In this document: positions 27,921 through 37,719 of the stretch, in pieces | How the letters are laid out: the number at the start of each line of letters is the position of its first letter | Numbering within the stretch: the first letter of the stretch is position 1 | Source of the DNA: Giardia muris | Taxonomy: Eukaryota > Fornicata > Diplomonadida > Hexamitidae | Direction: 5' to 3' | DNA: 64,000 nt | NCBI GenBank assembly: GCA_006247105.1 | Contig: CM016928.1 | Location: 62,001 to 126,000, forward strand | The notes under the pieces: model-generated | What the model was told of the DNA's origin: nothing | Seen by the model: the letters and a program-made list of their open reading frames with translations, nothing else | Databases searched by the model: none | Translations under genes and position numbers: made by a program

Positions 27921-29624
27921 ATGATCGAGAGCCCTGCCGACTGGTTTGTCGCAGTCGTCAGCGGCGCCGAAGACGACGTCCATCAGGCACTGGAGAGGTA
28001 CGCCGGGACGCGGGACGAGATGGGTGACACGGCCCTGATGGCCGCCGCCCGCATTGGAGACGTGGCGATCGCTCAGATGCTGATCCCTCGCGAGGTCGGG
28101 TGTGTCAATAACGAGGGCTGCACCGCCCTCATCGCTGCCGCGATGTCGAATCGGCCGGAGACGTGCGCCCTCCTCGTGGACTTCGAGAAGCATATCGTCC
28201 TTGCTGATGGAAGAGATGCCCTCATGCTTGCAGCCTTCATGGGGAATCTCGAGGCCGTCCGCGTACTTGCCGAGCGGATGACCCTTGTCGATGACCAGAA
28301 CCAGATGAATGCGCTGGACTATGCCGTCGTCCATGGTACCCTCGACGTCGTTCGCGCCATCGTTCAGTCCCAACCAGACATCCAGAGCAAGCTCGAGTAT
28401 GCCATCTTTCTCGCTAGCGACCCGCTCAACGAACCCATACATCGGTATCTCCAGCAATGCCGCTGCATCGCAGAAAACATCACACTCTCCCAGTCAGCTT
28501 GCGCACAGTGCGCAGCTTATAGGGCGACGGTTGCGAGCGTCGAGACCCGGCTCCAGGTCATGAATGAGGAGTGCCAGGCCTTGTTCTCAGTCGCTCAGAA
28601 GCTTCGGACCGCACGGCTACAAGCTATTGAGTTTGTCCGTTCCTCCAACGTCCCCATGGCCTTTCCCTCTCCTCCCTCCCATCGTGATCCTCCTACGTCC
28701 ATCGCGGAGGTCTGCGCCGAGTTAGACCTATCCGCGGAGAAGCTTCTCGAGATCTCTAAGTTGAGCGTCTCCAATGTTTCCGGATGCCAAACCACGGACG
28801 CTAGTAGCCAGAAGGATCTATTCGATCCTGGGCTCGGTCTAAGTGTTACTGCTTCAAGAGACGCTGATCTTGCCGCCCTGAAGCTAGCCCTAGACGTCAA
28901 CTCGAAACTGGAACCGAAAGGTGCGACCGTAGATGCCACTACTGACGCAGCACTAGCGGCTAAGGATGCGGAGATCGCCCGTCTCAAACGGGAGGTTGCT
29001 CGCCTCGAGTCACAAAGGAGCGATGAGGTCAATAGGTTAAAGAATGAGGCCGACAAGCAAGTCAACTCCTTTCGGACCTTGATGGACCAGAAGGACCGTA
29101 CGATCACCGGGCTCGTTTCGACCGTCCAGAAGCAGCAGCGTAGCTTCAGCGCGATGCAGAACGCCCTTCAGCAGAAGGAGGTGGAGACGATGAAGTTTCG
29201 GAGTGCTATCCTAGCCTCTGAGGCGACGGTTAAGAACCTGGTGGCGGCTAACGACATGGAGCGTAGTCGTCTGTCTGCTAGGAGCTCTATGGTCATGACT
29301 CCGCTCCGCTTCTCGGGCGCGAACTGGAATTGGGCTCAGGCTCTGCCCCCGGAGGGTGAAGGGGTGGAGGCCGTTGATCTTGCCCTCTCCAAGAGCTTTG
29401 GAAGCCCGCGGACATCTCGGAACTCAGGGCGCTTACGACCCCTGAGCAAGCTAGACAACGACCAGGAGAAGGCAGAATTGCGTCGAAGCATTCGACTTAA
29501 AGTGGAGGAGAACAAGATGTTGAAGGAGGCGTTGCTTAACACAGGCTCGTCCAACGCGGAGACGAAGGTCCTCCGCGACGAACTTGTGCGTCTCCGAGCA
29601 GAACTAGCCGATCTGCGAAAGTGA
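27921..29624 (+). CDS. Ankyrin-repeat / coiled-coil protein (567 aa)
   Basis: Ankyrin repeats occupy about residues 1-150 (TALMAAARIGD, TALIAAAMSN, DALMLAAFMGN, NALDYAVVHGT). A Cys-containing helical region follows, then a Ser/Pro-rich stretch, and a coiled coil covers about 340-567 (AKDAEIARLKREVARLESQ, ETKVLRDELVRLRAEL). The start follows cccaaaaa. It sits 30 bp upstream of a gene of the same architecture, so the pair likely arose by tandem duplication. In Giardia such proteins are candidate cytoskeletal adaptors. Confidence 0.88.
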   Translation: MIESPADWFVAVVSGAEDDVHQALERYAGTRDEMGDTALMAAARIGDVAIAQMLIPREVGCVNNEGCTALIAAAMSNRPETCALLVDFEKHIVLADGRDALMLAAFMGNLEAVRVLAERMTLVDDQNQMNALDYAVVHGTLDVVRAIVQSQPDIQSKLEYAIFLASDPLNEPIHRYLQQCRCIAENITLSQSACAQCAAYRATVASVETRLQVMNEECQALFSVAQKLRTARLQAIEFVRSSNVPMAFPSPPSHRDPPTSIAEVCAELDLSAEKLLEISKLSVSNVSGCQTTDASSQKDLFDPGLGLSVTASRDADLAALKLALDVNSKLEPKGATVDATTDAALAAKDAEIARLKREVARLESQRSDEVNRLKNEADKQVNSFRTLMDQKDRTITGLVSTVQKQQRSFSAMQNALQQKEVETMKFRSAILASEATVKNLVAANDMERSRLSARSSMVMTPLRFSGANWNWAQALPPEGEGVEAVDLALSKSFGSPRTSRNSGRLRPLSKLDNDQEKAELRRSIRLKVEENKMLKEALLNTGSSNAETKVLRDELVRLRAELADLRK

Positions 29625-29653
29625 TGAGGATCGAGTTTGCTTGATAGAGTAAA

Positions 29654-31183
29654 ATGCCTGACGAATGGTTCAGTGCGATTGAACGGCGAGATCTTGAGTA
29701 CGTCAAGAACAATGTCGTCCAGTGCCAGGGCCTTCGAGACCCAGGCGGGGCTACTGCCTTGATGCTTGCCGCTCAGCGTGGTGACGATGCTCTGATATCC
29801 ATACTCCTTCCATACGAGGCTAATATGGAGGACGCCGATGGCTTACCCGCCTCCATCTACGCCGCCCGTGCCAGTCAAATCGAAGTTCTTGATAAGATCC
29901 TTGAGGTAGAATCTGGCTTCAAACTTCCAGATAGCTCGGATGTCTTCATGTATCTGATAGACCATCACCAGAACGACATCTTGCCCCTTGTGGTTCATCA
30001 CTTCTCCGTCTGCGAGGATTACAATGGATATACCCATCTTGACCATGCAGTCCTTGCAGGTAACCTATTCGCCGTCAAATGCCTTCTGGAGCACTTCGAA
30101 CATAGCGATACGAGCCTGTACAACGCCCTACGCCACGCCGTACGAGCGAAGAACGTTGAGATCGTCTCCTTCATCTGTGAGTTTGGCGGATATGACGTTA
30201 ATTCGATCGTCACAAGCCCTCAACCCAAATCGGTCGGTTCTGGCACTTCCGAAGGCGTGACAGAGCCTGTGGACCGAAGTTATGCCTCCCAAAGGTATAG
30301 TGCCGCCCTTTCCGACGCATTAGAACTTATCATAGAATCCCATGAGAGTGAGGATAGTGAAAACCCCGCACTAGAGATCATGCGACAGAAGCTGATGCAG
30401 TACACTCCTCGTGCACGCAGTATGCGCCTCTCCGTCCGCTACCCTGCTCAAACCCCTCCTCCGCGTCCTAAACAGATTGCTGACCCAGATCTTCAACCCT
30501 TTCAGATCGCCCATACGGCCTCCGTAGCGACGATGCAGGCTTGTCCATATATGACTGACATCGGAGTGCAGGTCTGTGGTCCGACCAGCGAGTTGAGTGG
30601 GACCAACCTTCGATTATCTATGCGGTCACATAGTGTTCAATTGACGCCACCTTCAAGCGTCATTGGAGACCCTGATGAAGCCCTCTACAAGGAACTCACT
30701 GAACTCCAGGATGAGCTCAAGATCAAGAACGCTTTACTCGCCCTCCCACCCGTCCTTGACTCGATCTCACGGGAGACGGTCGGTCAGGTTCTACAGGCTC
30801 TCAATGATCAGATGGCCGTCAATTCCACCCTGAAGCATATCATCGATATGAAGACTAAGCAAATCAAAACTCTCCAAGAGACACTCTCCGCTCGCTCGCT
30901 TGAGATCGAGTGCCTCCAGAACCTTCTTGACAAGAGGGATGATAAGCCCACAATTAACGAAGACCCCTCGCTGACAGATGGCCAAGTCAACATTGCTGCA
31001 TACACCCGCCTTAGCAATAAGAACCTCCGCTTACAGCTCGAGGTAGAAAGGCTTCAAAGCGAGCTTCGAGAGGTCCGTAGGCCAAAGACATACTCACGCG
31101 AGAAGAAGCTTCTTCTCGAGCTCGCACGTCTCCGAAAGCTTTCCGTAGGGAAAGAGAATCCCTGCCCACAAGGATTAGAGTGA
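29654..31183 (+). CDS. Ankyrin-repeat / coiled-coil protein, tandem paralogue (509 aa)
   Basis: It opens MPDEWFSAIERRDLEYV, closely resembling the ADWFVAV opening of its upstream neighbour. Ankyrin repeats run to about residue 180 (TALMLAAQRGD, THLDHAVLAGN, NALRHAVRAKN). A Pro-rich linker follows, and coiled coil covers about 340-500 (LKIKNALLAL, KQIKTLQETLSARSLEIECLQ, NLRLQLEVERLQSELREV). The ATG follows gagtaa. Both genes in the pair share the order ankyrin, linker, coiled coil. Confidence 0.88.
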   Translation: MPDEWFSAIERRDLEYVKNNVVQCQGLRDPGGATALMLAAQRGDDALISILLPYEANMEDADGLPASIYAARASQIEVLDKILEVESGFKLPDSSDVFMYLIDHHQNDILPLVVHHFSVCEDYNGYTHLDHAVLAGNLFAVKCLLEHFEHSDTSLYNALRHAVRAKNVEIVSFICEFGGYDVNSIVTSPQPKSVGSGTSEGVTEPVDRSYASQRYSAALSDALELIIESHESEDSENPALEIMRQKLMQYTPRARSMRLSVRYPAQTPPPRPKQIADPDLQPFQIAHTASVATMQACPYMTDIGVQVCGPTSELSGTNLRLSMRSHSVQLTPPSSVIGDPDEALYKELTELQDELKIKNALLALPPVLDSISRETVGQVLQALNDQMAVNSTLKHIIDMKTKQIKTLQETLSARSLEIECLQNLLDKRDDKPTINEDPSLTDGQVNIAAYTRLSNKNLRLQLEVERLQSELREVRRPKTYSREKKLLLELARLRKLSVGKENPCPQGLE

Positions 31184-31472
31184 GATTGAGGACGATGAAG
31201 AGACAGGAACTAATCCAGTTGCTCTTCCCTCCTTTCCATGAAAGTCCATGCCCACCGGACTTGTAATGGCTCAGAAGACTCACACATTTCGGGAATGGGT
31301 GGACATGTATCTCATTCCCACATCCCTGACGGTCTTCATGCTTCTGGGATGTCTATGATCTGAGAGACTCCGATGAAGCCAAACCATGGATCTGTTATGT
31401 TTCCCGCCCTCCAGACATCTCGGAACGAGTCCTGAGGTCATGCGACTTCTAGAACGGGACAAACACTCGCAT
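31184..31472. other. Spacer between convergent ankyrin genes, 289 bp
   Basis: I see no coding frame of note and no RNA gene. It marks the left border of the rearranged accessory region. Confidence 0.4.
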
Positions 31473-34400
31473 TCACCTCCTACGCAATGTCCTCACAACC
31501 TCCTGTGCCGTCGGACGCCTCTCCGGGTTCTTCTCCAGCATCCTCAGTACAAGCGTGACGAGGTCCTGGTCCCTCTCCTCGGGAGGTGGGGCGTCCATCC
31601 GTGCCACCTGTTCCTCAGTCGTGAAGGGGAGCCTTCCGGTGCAAAGCTCGTAGGCAAGAAGTCCGAGGGCCCAGATATCCGCAGATGGTCCGTAAGAGGT
31701 CCTGCCCTGCTGCATCTCAGGCGGACGGCGGAGTGTCTCTCCCACAGGCTTGCAGGGAGCGTCAGAGATGAAGGATGCGCAGTCAAGCCCTCCCAGGATG
31801 CATTCTCCGTCATCCGAAAGGAGGACGCTCTTCGGACAGATGGATCGGAGGACTATTCCCTTCCCGTGGAGGTATTCGAGTCCCAAGGCGAGCTGTCGAA
31901 GATGCTGCTTGATCTCCCCGTTCCCGAGTCTTCGAGTCATGGCGTCCTGTAACGTCGAAGGGTGCCAGGCTGTCACAATGAAGACACGGCCCTTCCCGTC
32001 GTCTGTGACGCAGGAGTACTCCAGGACGTTCTGGTGGCGGAGGTCCTTCAGCTCAGTCGGGGAGTTCAGGAGAGAAGGGTCCTCGGGATGTGGTACGACT
32101 TCTATCGTGCAGGGCTTGTTCATGCTATCGACCGCCTTGAAGGTGTTCGGACGCCCCTCGAAGGAAGTCCTGAGGGAGTAGTGTTGTTTCATGCTTTCGG
32201 GGAGCGATGGGAATGTCCTGGTATCTGGAGTTGTGTCATCCTCTCTTTCCGTCTCCTTGAGGACGTCCCGTGCTGTCGGACGGTCTTTGGGGTTCCTTGA
32301 GAGCATCCGGGAGATGAGAGTAACAAGCCCCCCATCTCTGTTCTCGATGGCCGGAGGGTCTTTTTCAAGAATCGCGGGCACGGTGGAGAAGGGGAGCATC
32401 CCAGTGCACATCTCATATCCCATCACTCCCAGGGCCCAGACGTCGACCGGGAAGGAGTACTGCGGCTCCGGATCATAGAGCTCAGGGGCCATGTAGAGCT
32501 CCGTCCCTGCGACCGTGCTCATCCGGCGAGACCTGGCGGCATCTCGAACGAGTCCGAAGTCTGCGAGGACGAGCCTTCCATTTGGAGCAAGGAAGATGTT
32601 CCCCGGCTTCAGGTCTCTATGGACGAGCCCCCTCTCGTGGAGGTAGGCAAGACCGCTCGCCATCTCCCGAAGGCATCTCCACACCTCCTCGTCCCTGAAG
32701 GGCTCTCCCCTCTCCCCGCGCCCCCGGACCTCGTCGAGGAGCGTCCCGGAGCACCAGTCCATCACGAGGTAGGCGGTCCCGTTGTCCGGGTCGTCGTGCA
32801 CCCGGTGGTAGCGGAGGACGTGGGAGTGCTCGAGGGAGGGGATGGTCCTCATCTCCCTTCGGAGGGAGTCGACGATCGTCCTCTCCATCTCCTCGTACTC
32901 GACGACCTTCAGGGCGCAGTTCCCGTGATCCTCGGACCAGGCGGAGAAGACGGTCCCGAAGGTCCCCCTTCCGATCTTCCCCGTAAGCTGGAAGGACGAG
33001 AGCTCATCGGGAAGGTCGGGGAGCTGGACCTTCTTTCTGAGGAGGGGCGTGATCCTCCCCCTCTCCCCGTCGGGAAGGCCGTTGGCGACATCCTCTGCCG
33101 TCCTGCCCTCCCCGTCCTTCAGGTCCCTCTCCAGGAGGAGGAGGCCGACGCACTCCTCGTGTCCTCCCCCCACTGCATGCATCAAGGCCGTCCATCCCCT
33201 CCCGTCCTGGAGGCGGGCCTCGAGGGGCCGGAGGAGGCGGACGACCTCGGTCTGGCCTCGGGAGGCGGCGTGCATCAGGGCCGTCATGCCTGAGGAGTCC
33301 TTCTGTCCCGCCTGGTCGAGGTGCCTTCGGAGTGCATTGAGATCTCCCTGGATGGCGGATGAGATGAGAGACTCTCCAGTTCTAGTAGGCGGATTCTCGA
33401 GAGATTCGTTCTCAGTGGTGAGTTCGTTGATACGTTCTTGATTGGTTAGTCCAGGACTTGGTGGAGGAGGAGCACGTTTTGAACCCTCATTCTTGAGGAG
33501 CTTGCGGACCTGAGTGAGGTCACCTTTCTTTGAACTGTTGTTCGCATGCCATTTGGCCGTGTGACCTTCGGAATCTTTCATTCCTTGTTCGTAAGAAAGG
33601 AGGAGTTTGACAACTTCAGGATGATTCCGACGGGCAGCAAGCATGAGAGCCGTCGCTCCGGGAGGGAACCCATTGCAGTTCTTCGTCGTTTGCTTCCCTG
33701 TTTCAGAGAGGAGGTGTCGAACACAGTCTGTCTTGCCGTAAAAAGCAGCAAACATCAAGGCAGTCCACCCAGAGCTGTCTTGCTTCCCAATCTCCTTTTC
33801 GAGGAGGGGGATGAAATTGGAGTGGCCAACCATTGCGGCTTTCATTAATGCCGTCTGACCAGAGTTGTCTTTCTTTTCAACCTCTTCCTTGAAGAGGGGT
33901 ATACAATTGGAGTGTCCGTTGTAGGCGGCATGCATCAAAGCTGTCCATCCCTTTTTGTCCTGCATTCCAACTTCATTCTCGAGAAGAGGAATGCAGTCGG
34001 CGTGACCCTGTCTTACAGCCAGCATCAGAGCAGTCTCACCTTCATTGTTCTGCATTCTCAGCTCCCCCTTGAGTAAGGGGATGCAGTCGACATATCCCTT
34101 CTCTGCTGCCAGCATCAGGGCTGTCATTCCATTTAGATCCTGATAACCCGCATGGCTCACGTACTTCCTAACTCCCTCGACGTCCCCCTTCATGGCGAAG
34201 AATGATAGCATCAGCGCCTCCTTCGGGGGTGGGGAGAGACGACTTGTGTCCTCGTTCTTGAGGAGCTTGCGGACACGGGTGAAGTTGCCTCCCTTTGAAC
34301 TATTCTTTGCATGCCATTGAGCATTATGACCTTTGGAGTCCTTCAGTCCCTGTTCGTAGGGAAGAAGGAGTTGAACGATATCAGGGTGGTTCTCGTGGGC

Positions 34401-34628
34401 TGCCATCATGAGAGCTGTTGTTCCGGGGGGGAAATCATACCATTCCTTTGTCGTTTGCTTCCCCGCCTCAGAGAGGAGGAGTCGAACGCAGTCTGTTTGG
34501 CCATAGTGGGCAGCCTTCATCAGGGCCGTTTCGCCGCCTTCATCCCTTTCCCCCAGTTCTCCAAAGTTGGCCCTCACGCCATCGAGGTTACCTCTCATAG
34601 CCGCCTTCATCAAGTCCGTAAACGGCAT
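31473..34628 (-). CDS. Ankyrin repeats + active kinase + pseudokinase (1051 aa)
   Basis: About residues 1-380 and 420-540 are ankyrin repeats (GMTALMLAAEKG, GWTALMHAAYNG, GQTALMKAAMVG). Kinase 1 (about 545-800) is complete: GRGTFG loop, ALKVV lysine, HRDLKPGNIFL, ADFGLV and MAPE. Kinase-like domain 2 (about 816-1045) lacks a Gly-rich loop and has CTIEVV in place of the lysine strand, LRSICPKSVL in place of HRDLKPxN, and GLD in place of DFG, yet keeps ADIWALGLLAYELCTGRLPF. It is therefore a pseudokinase. Giardia has many ankyrin-linked NEK kinases; a tandem active/inactive pair in one chain is unusual. The start at 34628 follows AAAAAAGAA; 34643 is the alternative ATG. Confidence 0.9.
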   Translation of the reverse strand: MPFTDLMKAAMRGNLDGVRANFGELGERDEGGETALMKAAHYGQTDCVRLLLSEAGKQTTKEWYDFPPGTTALMMAAHENHPDIVQLLLPYEQGLKDSKGHNAQWHAKNSSKGGNFTRVRKLLKNEDTSRLSPPPKEALMLSFFAMKGDVEGVRKYVSHAGYQDLNGMTALMLAAEKGYVDCIPLLKGELRMQNNEGETALMLAVRQGHADCIPLLENEVGMQDKKGWTALMHAAYNGHSNCIPLFKEEVEKKDNSGQTALMKAAMVGHSNFIPLLEKEIGKQDSSGWTALMFAAFYGKTDCVRHLLSETGKQTTKNCNGFPPGATALMLAARRNHPEVVKLLLSYEQGMKDSEGHTAKWHANNSSKKGDLTQVRKLLKNEGSKRAPPPPSPGLTNQERINELTTENESLENPPTRTGESLISSAIQGDLNALRRHLDQAGQKDSSGMTALMHAASRGQTEVVRLLRPLEARLQDGRGWTALMHAVGGGHEECVGLLLLERDLKDGEGRTAEDVANGLPDGERGRITPLLRKKVQLPDLPDELSSFQLTGKIGRGTFGTVFSAWSEDHGNCALKVVEYEEMERTIVDSLRREMRTIPSLEHSHVLRYHRVHDDPDNGTAYLVMDWCSGTLLDEVRGRGERGEPFRDEEVWRCLREMASGLAYLHERGLVHRDLKPGNIFLAPNGRLVLADFGLVRDAARSRRMSTVAGTELYMAPELYDPEPQYSFPVDVWALGVMGYEMCTGMLPFSTVPAILEKDPPAIENRDGGLVTLISRMLSRNPKDRPTARDVLKETEREDDTTPDTRTFPSLPESMKQHYSLRTSFEGRPNTFKAVDSMNKPCTIEVVPHPEDPSLLNSPTELKDLRHQNVLEYSCVTDDGKGRVFIVTAWHPSTLQDAMTRRLGNGEIKQHLRQLALGLEYLHGKGIVLRSICPKSVLLSDDGECILGGLDCASFISDAPCKPVGETLRRPPEMQQGRTSYGPSADIWALGLLAYELCTGRLPFTTEEQVARMDAPPPEERDQDLVTLVLRMLEKNPERRPTAQEVVRTLRRR

Positions 34629-34643
34629 TTCTTTTTTGAACAT

Positions 34644-34797
34644 CAATCACTCATCCAGCCTTGCACCAGCTAGATGGAGCCCCCCCTCCACTCCTCGAAC
34701 TGAATGATGGTTCCTCTAGACCTTGAGTCCTGCCAGGGCACAGGCCTTCTAACATCCCTTCAATTCAGAAGCCATGGAAGCAGAAGACTCCGTTCAC
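34644..34797. other. Spacer downstream of headless VSP gene
   Basis: These 154 bp lie between the start of the ankyrin-kinase gene and the VSP 3' end. I see no ORF, no repeat and no RNA-like fold. Confidence 0.4.
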
Positions 34798-36825
34798 TCA
34801 CTTCCCCCTACATCCGAACCACCAACCGAGGAAGCCCCCGAGGCCTCCCAGCACCAGAAGGACGGCGATGACGATCCCCGCAATGGCACCCCCCGAGAGC
34901 CTGGAAGAACTGGAGGAGGGGACGGCACTGCACTTCCCGTCGGTCGAGGCACTCCCGTCCCAGCACGTGATGCAGGCCGAGGCGGAGCACGTCGTGCAGC
35001 CACTGGGGCAGGCCGTGCAGTCAGAGGAGGAGGTGACGGGGGTCGTGTTGTAGTACCCGAGACCGCAGGACGTGCAGGTGGTGGCAGAGGAGCATGCCCC
35101 ACACCCGGCCGGACAGAGGGTGAAGACGCCATTGGAGAGAGGGAAGGGGGAGCCATTGGCAGCCTGAGAGCACTGACCATTGGAGGCCGATGAGCACAGC
35201 TTGCTCCCGACGGAGCCCGTGGTCGTGGGGTAGCAGCCCCCCTCGAAGAGGAAGTAGGCCGTCGAGCAGTTCTCGCACTTTGTAGCAGTTGTCGGGACGG
35301 GGTCGGTTCCGGCCTCATTGAAGCAGATGTTACTGGAGCTGGCCGTTCTCCCCGTTCCCACCAGTTCCAGCCCCGTACAGGTCCCATCGAAGGGCACAAA
35401 CCCGGGAGGACATTCCTTGCATACGGTCGTGTCCCCAACGAGCAGCTGGTTCTTCAGAGAGCAGATCCCGAGGTCCGCCGCCTTATGGGGCGAATAACAG
35501 CCACTATAGTAGAACATGAAGCCGTTCTTGCAGGAGGTGCAGTATCCGGAGGAAGAGCTAGTACAGACCTTGTCGTTCACGTCGGCACACTCTCCGTTGA
35601 TCGGAACCTTCCCGCCCGTGCATCCCAGGCAGACGAGCCCGAGACCGAGGTTCATGCAGTGGTAGCAGTCCTCGGGGCACTTCTTGCACTCCTTGGCTAT
35701 CGGATAGGGGCTCATGACAGCCCCAAAGCCTTCCTTGCAGCCCGTGCACTTCGTCACGTCGCCGTCACAGGTCTCACAGTCCTTGATGCTGCAGGCCGTG
35801 CAGGTCTTAGTGGCGTCTCCGACGAGGCCGAAGCCCTCCTTGCAGGCCGAGCATGTGCCGGCGTTGATGAAACACGTCTTGCAATTAGTGTCAGTACAGG
35901 CAGTGCAGGTATTGGCACTGCTGTCGTGCTTATAGCCGGGCATGCAGGCGGAGCATGTGGTGGCAGTGGCATCCGTGCACGTCTTACAACCCGCGCTGCA
36001 CTTCTTACATGTGGTGTCGAGGAAGTACTCGTCCGCGCACTTGGAGCAGGTGTCAACATCACTCGCCTGGACACAGTTGGAACACTTGGTGGTGTCAGTG
36101 CAGGAGACGCAGGTCCCGTCAGCTTTCGGAAGGAAGCCCGAAGCGCAGGCGTCGCACGTCCCGGTTCCGAGGAGATATCCGGCCTTGCAAGTCTGGCAGG
36201 TGTTGGCGTTCGTGCAGGCCGCACAGTTGGTCGGACAGGCCGTGCAAGTCTTGGCATTGCTATCGAAGTAGTACCCCTCATAGCAAGTTTCGCACTTCGT
36301 CTCACTTTCTTTCTCGCTGCACGTCTTGCAGGTCGAGTCGCAGAGGTCGCAAGAGCCGTCAGCGTTCACGAGCAGCCCGTCCTTGCACGAGGCGCACTTC
36401 CCGTTCTCCGTGGAGGTGGCACAGATGAGGGAGGTCGTGGGGTCTTTGGCGTAGCAGCCCCCCTGGAAGAGGACGAAGGCGTCTCCGCACTTCCCGCACG
36501 TCTGGGAGGTGTCATCGAGGTCAGAGCTATCCGACTTCGTGCACCCCGCCGCGGTCACAGATCCATCAGCCTTCGCTTTGCACTCCCCGTTGATGGGGAC
36601 GTTCCCCGCATCACACTCCGTGCAGACCTGCGTGCTCCCGAACTTCAGGCACTTGTCTGTCCCGCAGTTCGCTATGGCAGGACTGCAGGCAGCTGGAGCG
36701 GGAGCGGTTCGAGCCTTCACCTCCACCGAGCCCTCGAGGACGTCGATCTCCGGTACTGCTCTCCCGGAGGAGCGGTCGATCGTCCCGAGTACTGCACTGG
36801 GGTAGATGTAGTGGGGACGTCTGGG
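34798..36825 (-). pseudogene. Variant-specific surface protein (VSP)-like, 5'-truncated
   Basis: The frame carries about thirty Cys-x2-Cys motifs spaced through some 600 residues, plus FQGGCY, FEGGCY and NGxC units typical of VSPs. Near the end is a Ser-rich stalk, then a membrane segment (GGAIAGIVIAVLLVLGG) and the tail CRGK followed by TGA. G. intestinalis VSPs end in CRGKA, so the final Ala is missing here. At the 5' end the frame is open only to a TAG at 36826-36828. It has no ATG and no signal peptide; the first in-frame ATG is about 256 codons in. The coding end runs into an inverted kinase remnant. It is probably a silent, incomplete VSP copy, usable only as a recombination donor. Confidence 0.8.
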
Positions 36826-37022
36826 CTATGGGAGTGATTGGATATGAGTTGTGCACTGGGAGGCTTCCCTTCTCCAATGTGATCGCTATTGCTGTGGAAG
36901 AGCCCCCAGTCATCGAGGGAAGGAGTGAGCTTGCTCCCCTCATCTCCCGGATGCTCTCGAAGGACCCCAAAGACCGTCCGGCAGCACGAGAGGTCCTCGA
37001 GGAGGCGGAGAGGCACCAGTGA
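36816..37022 (+). pseudogene. Kinase C-lobe remnant, inverted copy
   Basis: Translation gives DVWAMGVIGYELCTG, then RLPF, LISRMLSKDPKDRP and AAREVLEEAERHQ before TGA. It is clearly homologous, also at the DNA level, to 32243-32444 on the opposite strand, inside the intact ankyrin-kinase gene (DVWALGVMGYEMCTG and LISRMLSRNPKDRP). Upstream of the DVW codon the similarity ends abruptly at the VSP junction. The N-lobe, catalytic loop and ankyrin repeats are absent. It is a stranded fragment, not a gene. Confidence 0.85.
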
Positions 37023-37719
37023 CGAGTTCTGGGGATCGTGCTCCACCAGGACGGACGAAGGACGTGTGAACAGCTGAGGAGGAGAACTCTCAGTCCCATG
37101 CCCCCACTGGGAGAAGGAAGGGTTGTGGGCATCCAATTCTCTTCAATTTGGCTCGCACCGACGCGGAGGTGCATGTGGACGACTGCTGATAGTCGAAAGG
37201 ATGCACTTTTGCGCAACCTTGGTCACAAATGTGTCTGTCCTGACTCTAGAAGATCTTTCGATCGGAGACGTTCCCTATTGCATTCTTTCAGGTCTGGGTG
37301 CTCCTGGGAGTCAGATGCTTCTGCCCCACAGCTGGTATCGGACCCCATAGGAGCCTTAAGGCCATTGCAGAAGTCATCGGAGTTTCCCTCCAAGCAGAGG
37401 GTGATCACGAGAGAGATGGGGCATTAAGGACGCATTGAACTGTACACTCCTCTGAGCAGGGAGAGAATGAGAGCATGACGACGTCCAGCTATCCCAGTAC
37501 ACGAGGAAGATTACATCGGAAGCAGAATCTAAGAACCAGTTTGCGCTCATAACGCTCGATTACTAGATTAAGCCTAAGAATACCCAAAGATGCTCGCCTC
37601 TTCTCTCCTGGGCTAGAACCATCCAAGGAGAGTTATTATGGGCTACGGAAGCACGGCTCGGCTTTTGAGAGGCCCTGATTAGAAGGACGCTTCAAGAAGG
37701 ACAGAAGGACAGGCAAAAA
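37023..37719. other. Gene-free region, about 0.7 kb
   Basis: This is the longest stretch without a plausible gene. Only short shadow frames occur. I see no Cys-rich VSP text, kinase motif, tRNA arm or long repeat. The right end provides the ggcaaaaa initiator of the PsiE gene. It may be decayed accessory DNA next to the remnant. Confidence 0.5.

Noticed and set aside
29530..29550. cttaacacag, similar to a Giardia 3' splice site
   Set aside because: It lies inside an intact coiled-coil frame and no 5' site is in range.
32619..33293. A 224-codon plus-strand frame opposite the ankyrin-kinase gene
   Set aside because: It mirrors kinase and ankyrin codons and has no own initiator.
34798..36726. 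Treating the VSP frame as a complete gene from the GTG at 36726
   Set aside because: Giardia uses ATG, and the frame has no signal peptide, so surface export would fail.
35485..36837. A 450-codon plus-strand frame opposite the VSP
   Set aside because: It is the antisense shadow of the Cys-rich frame; its Ala/Val/Leu bias results from the repeated Cys codons on the other strand.
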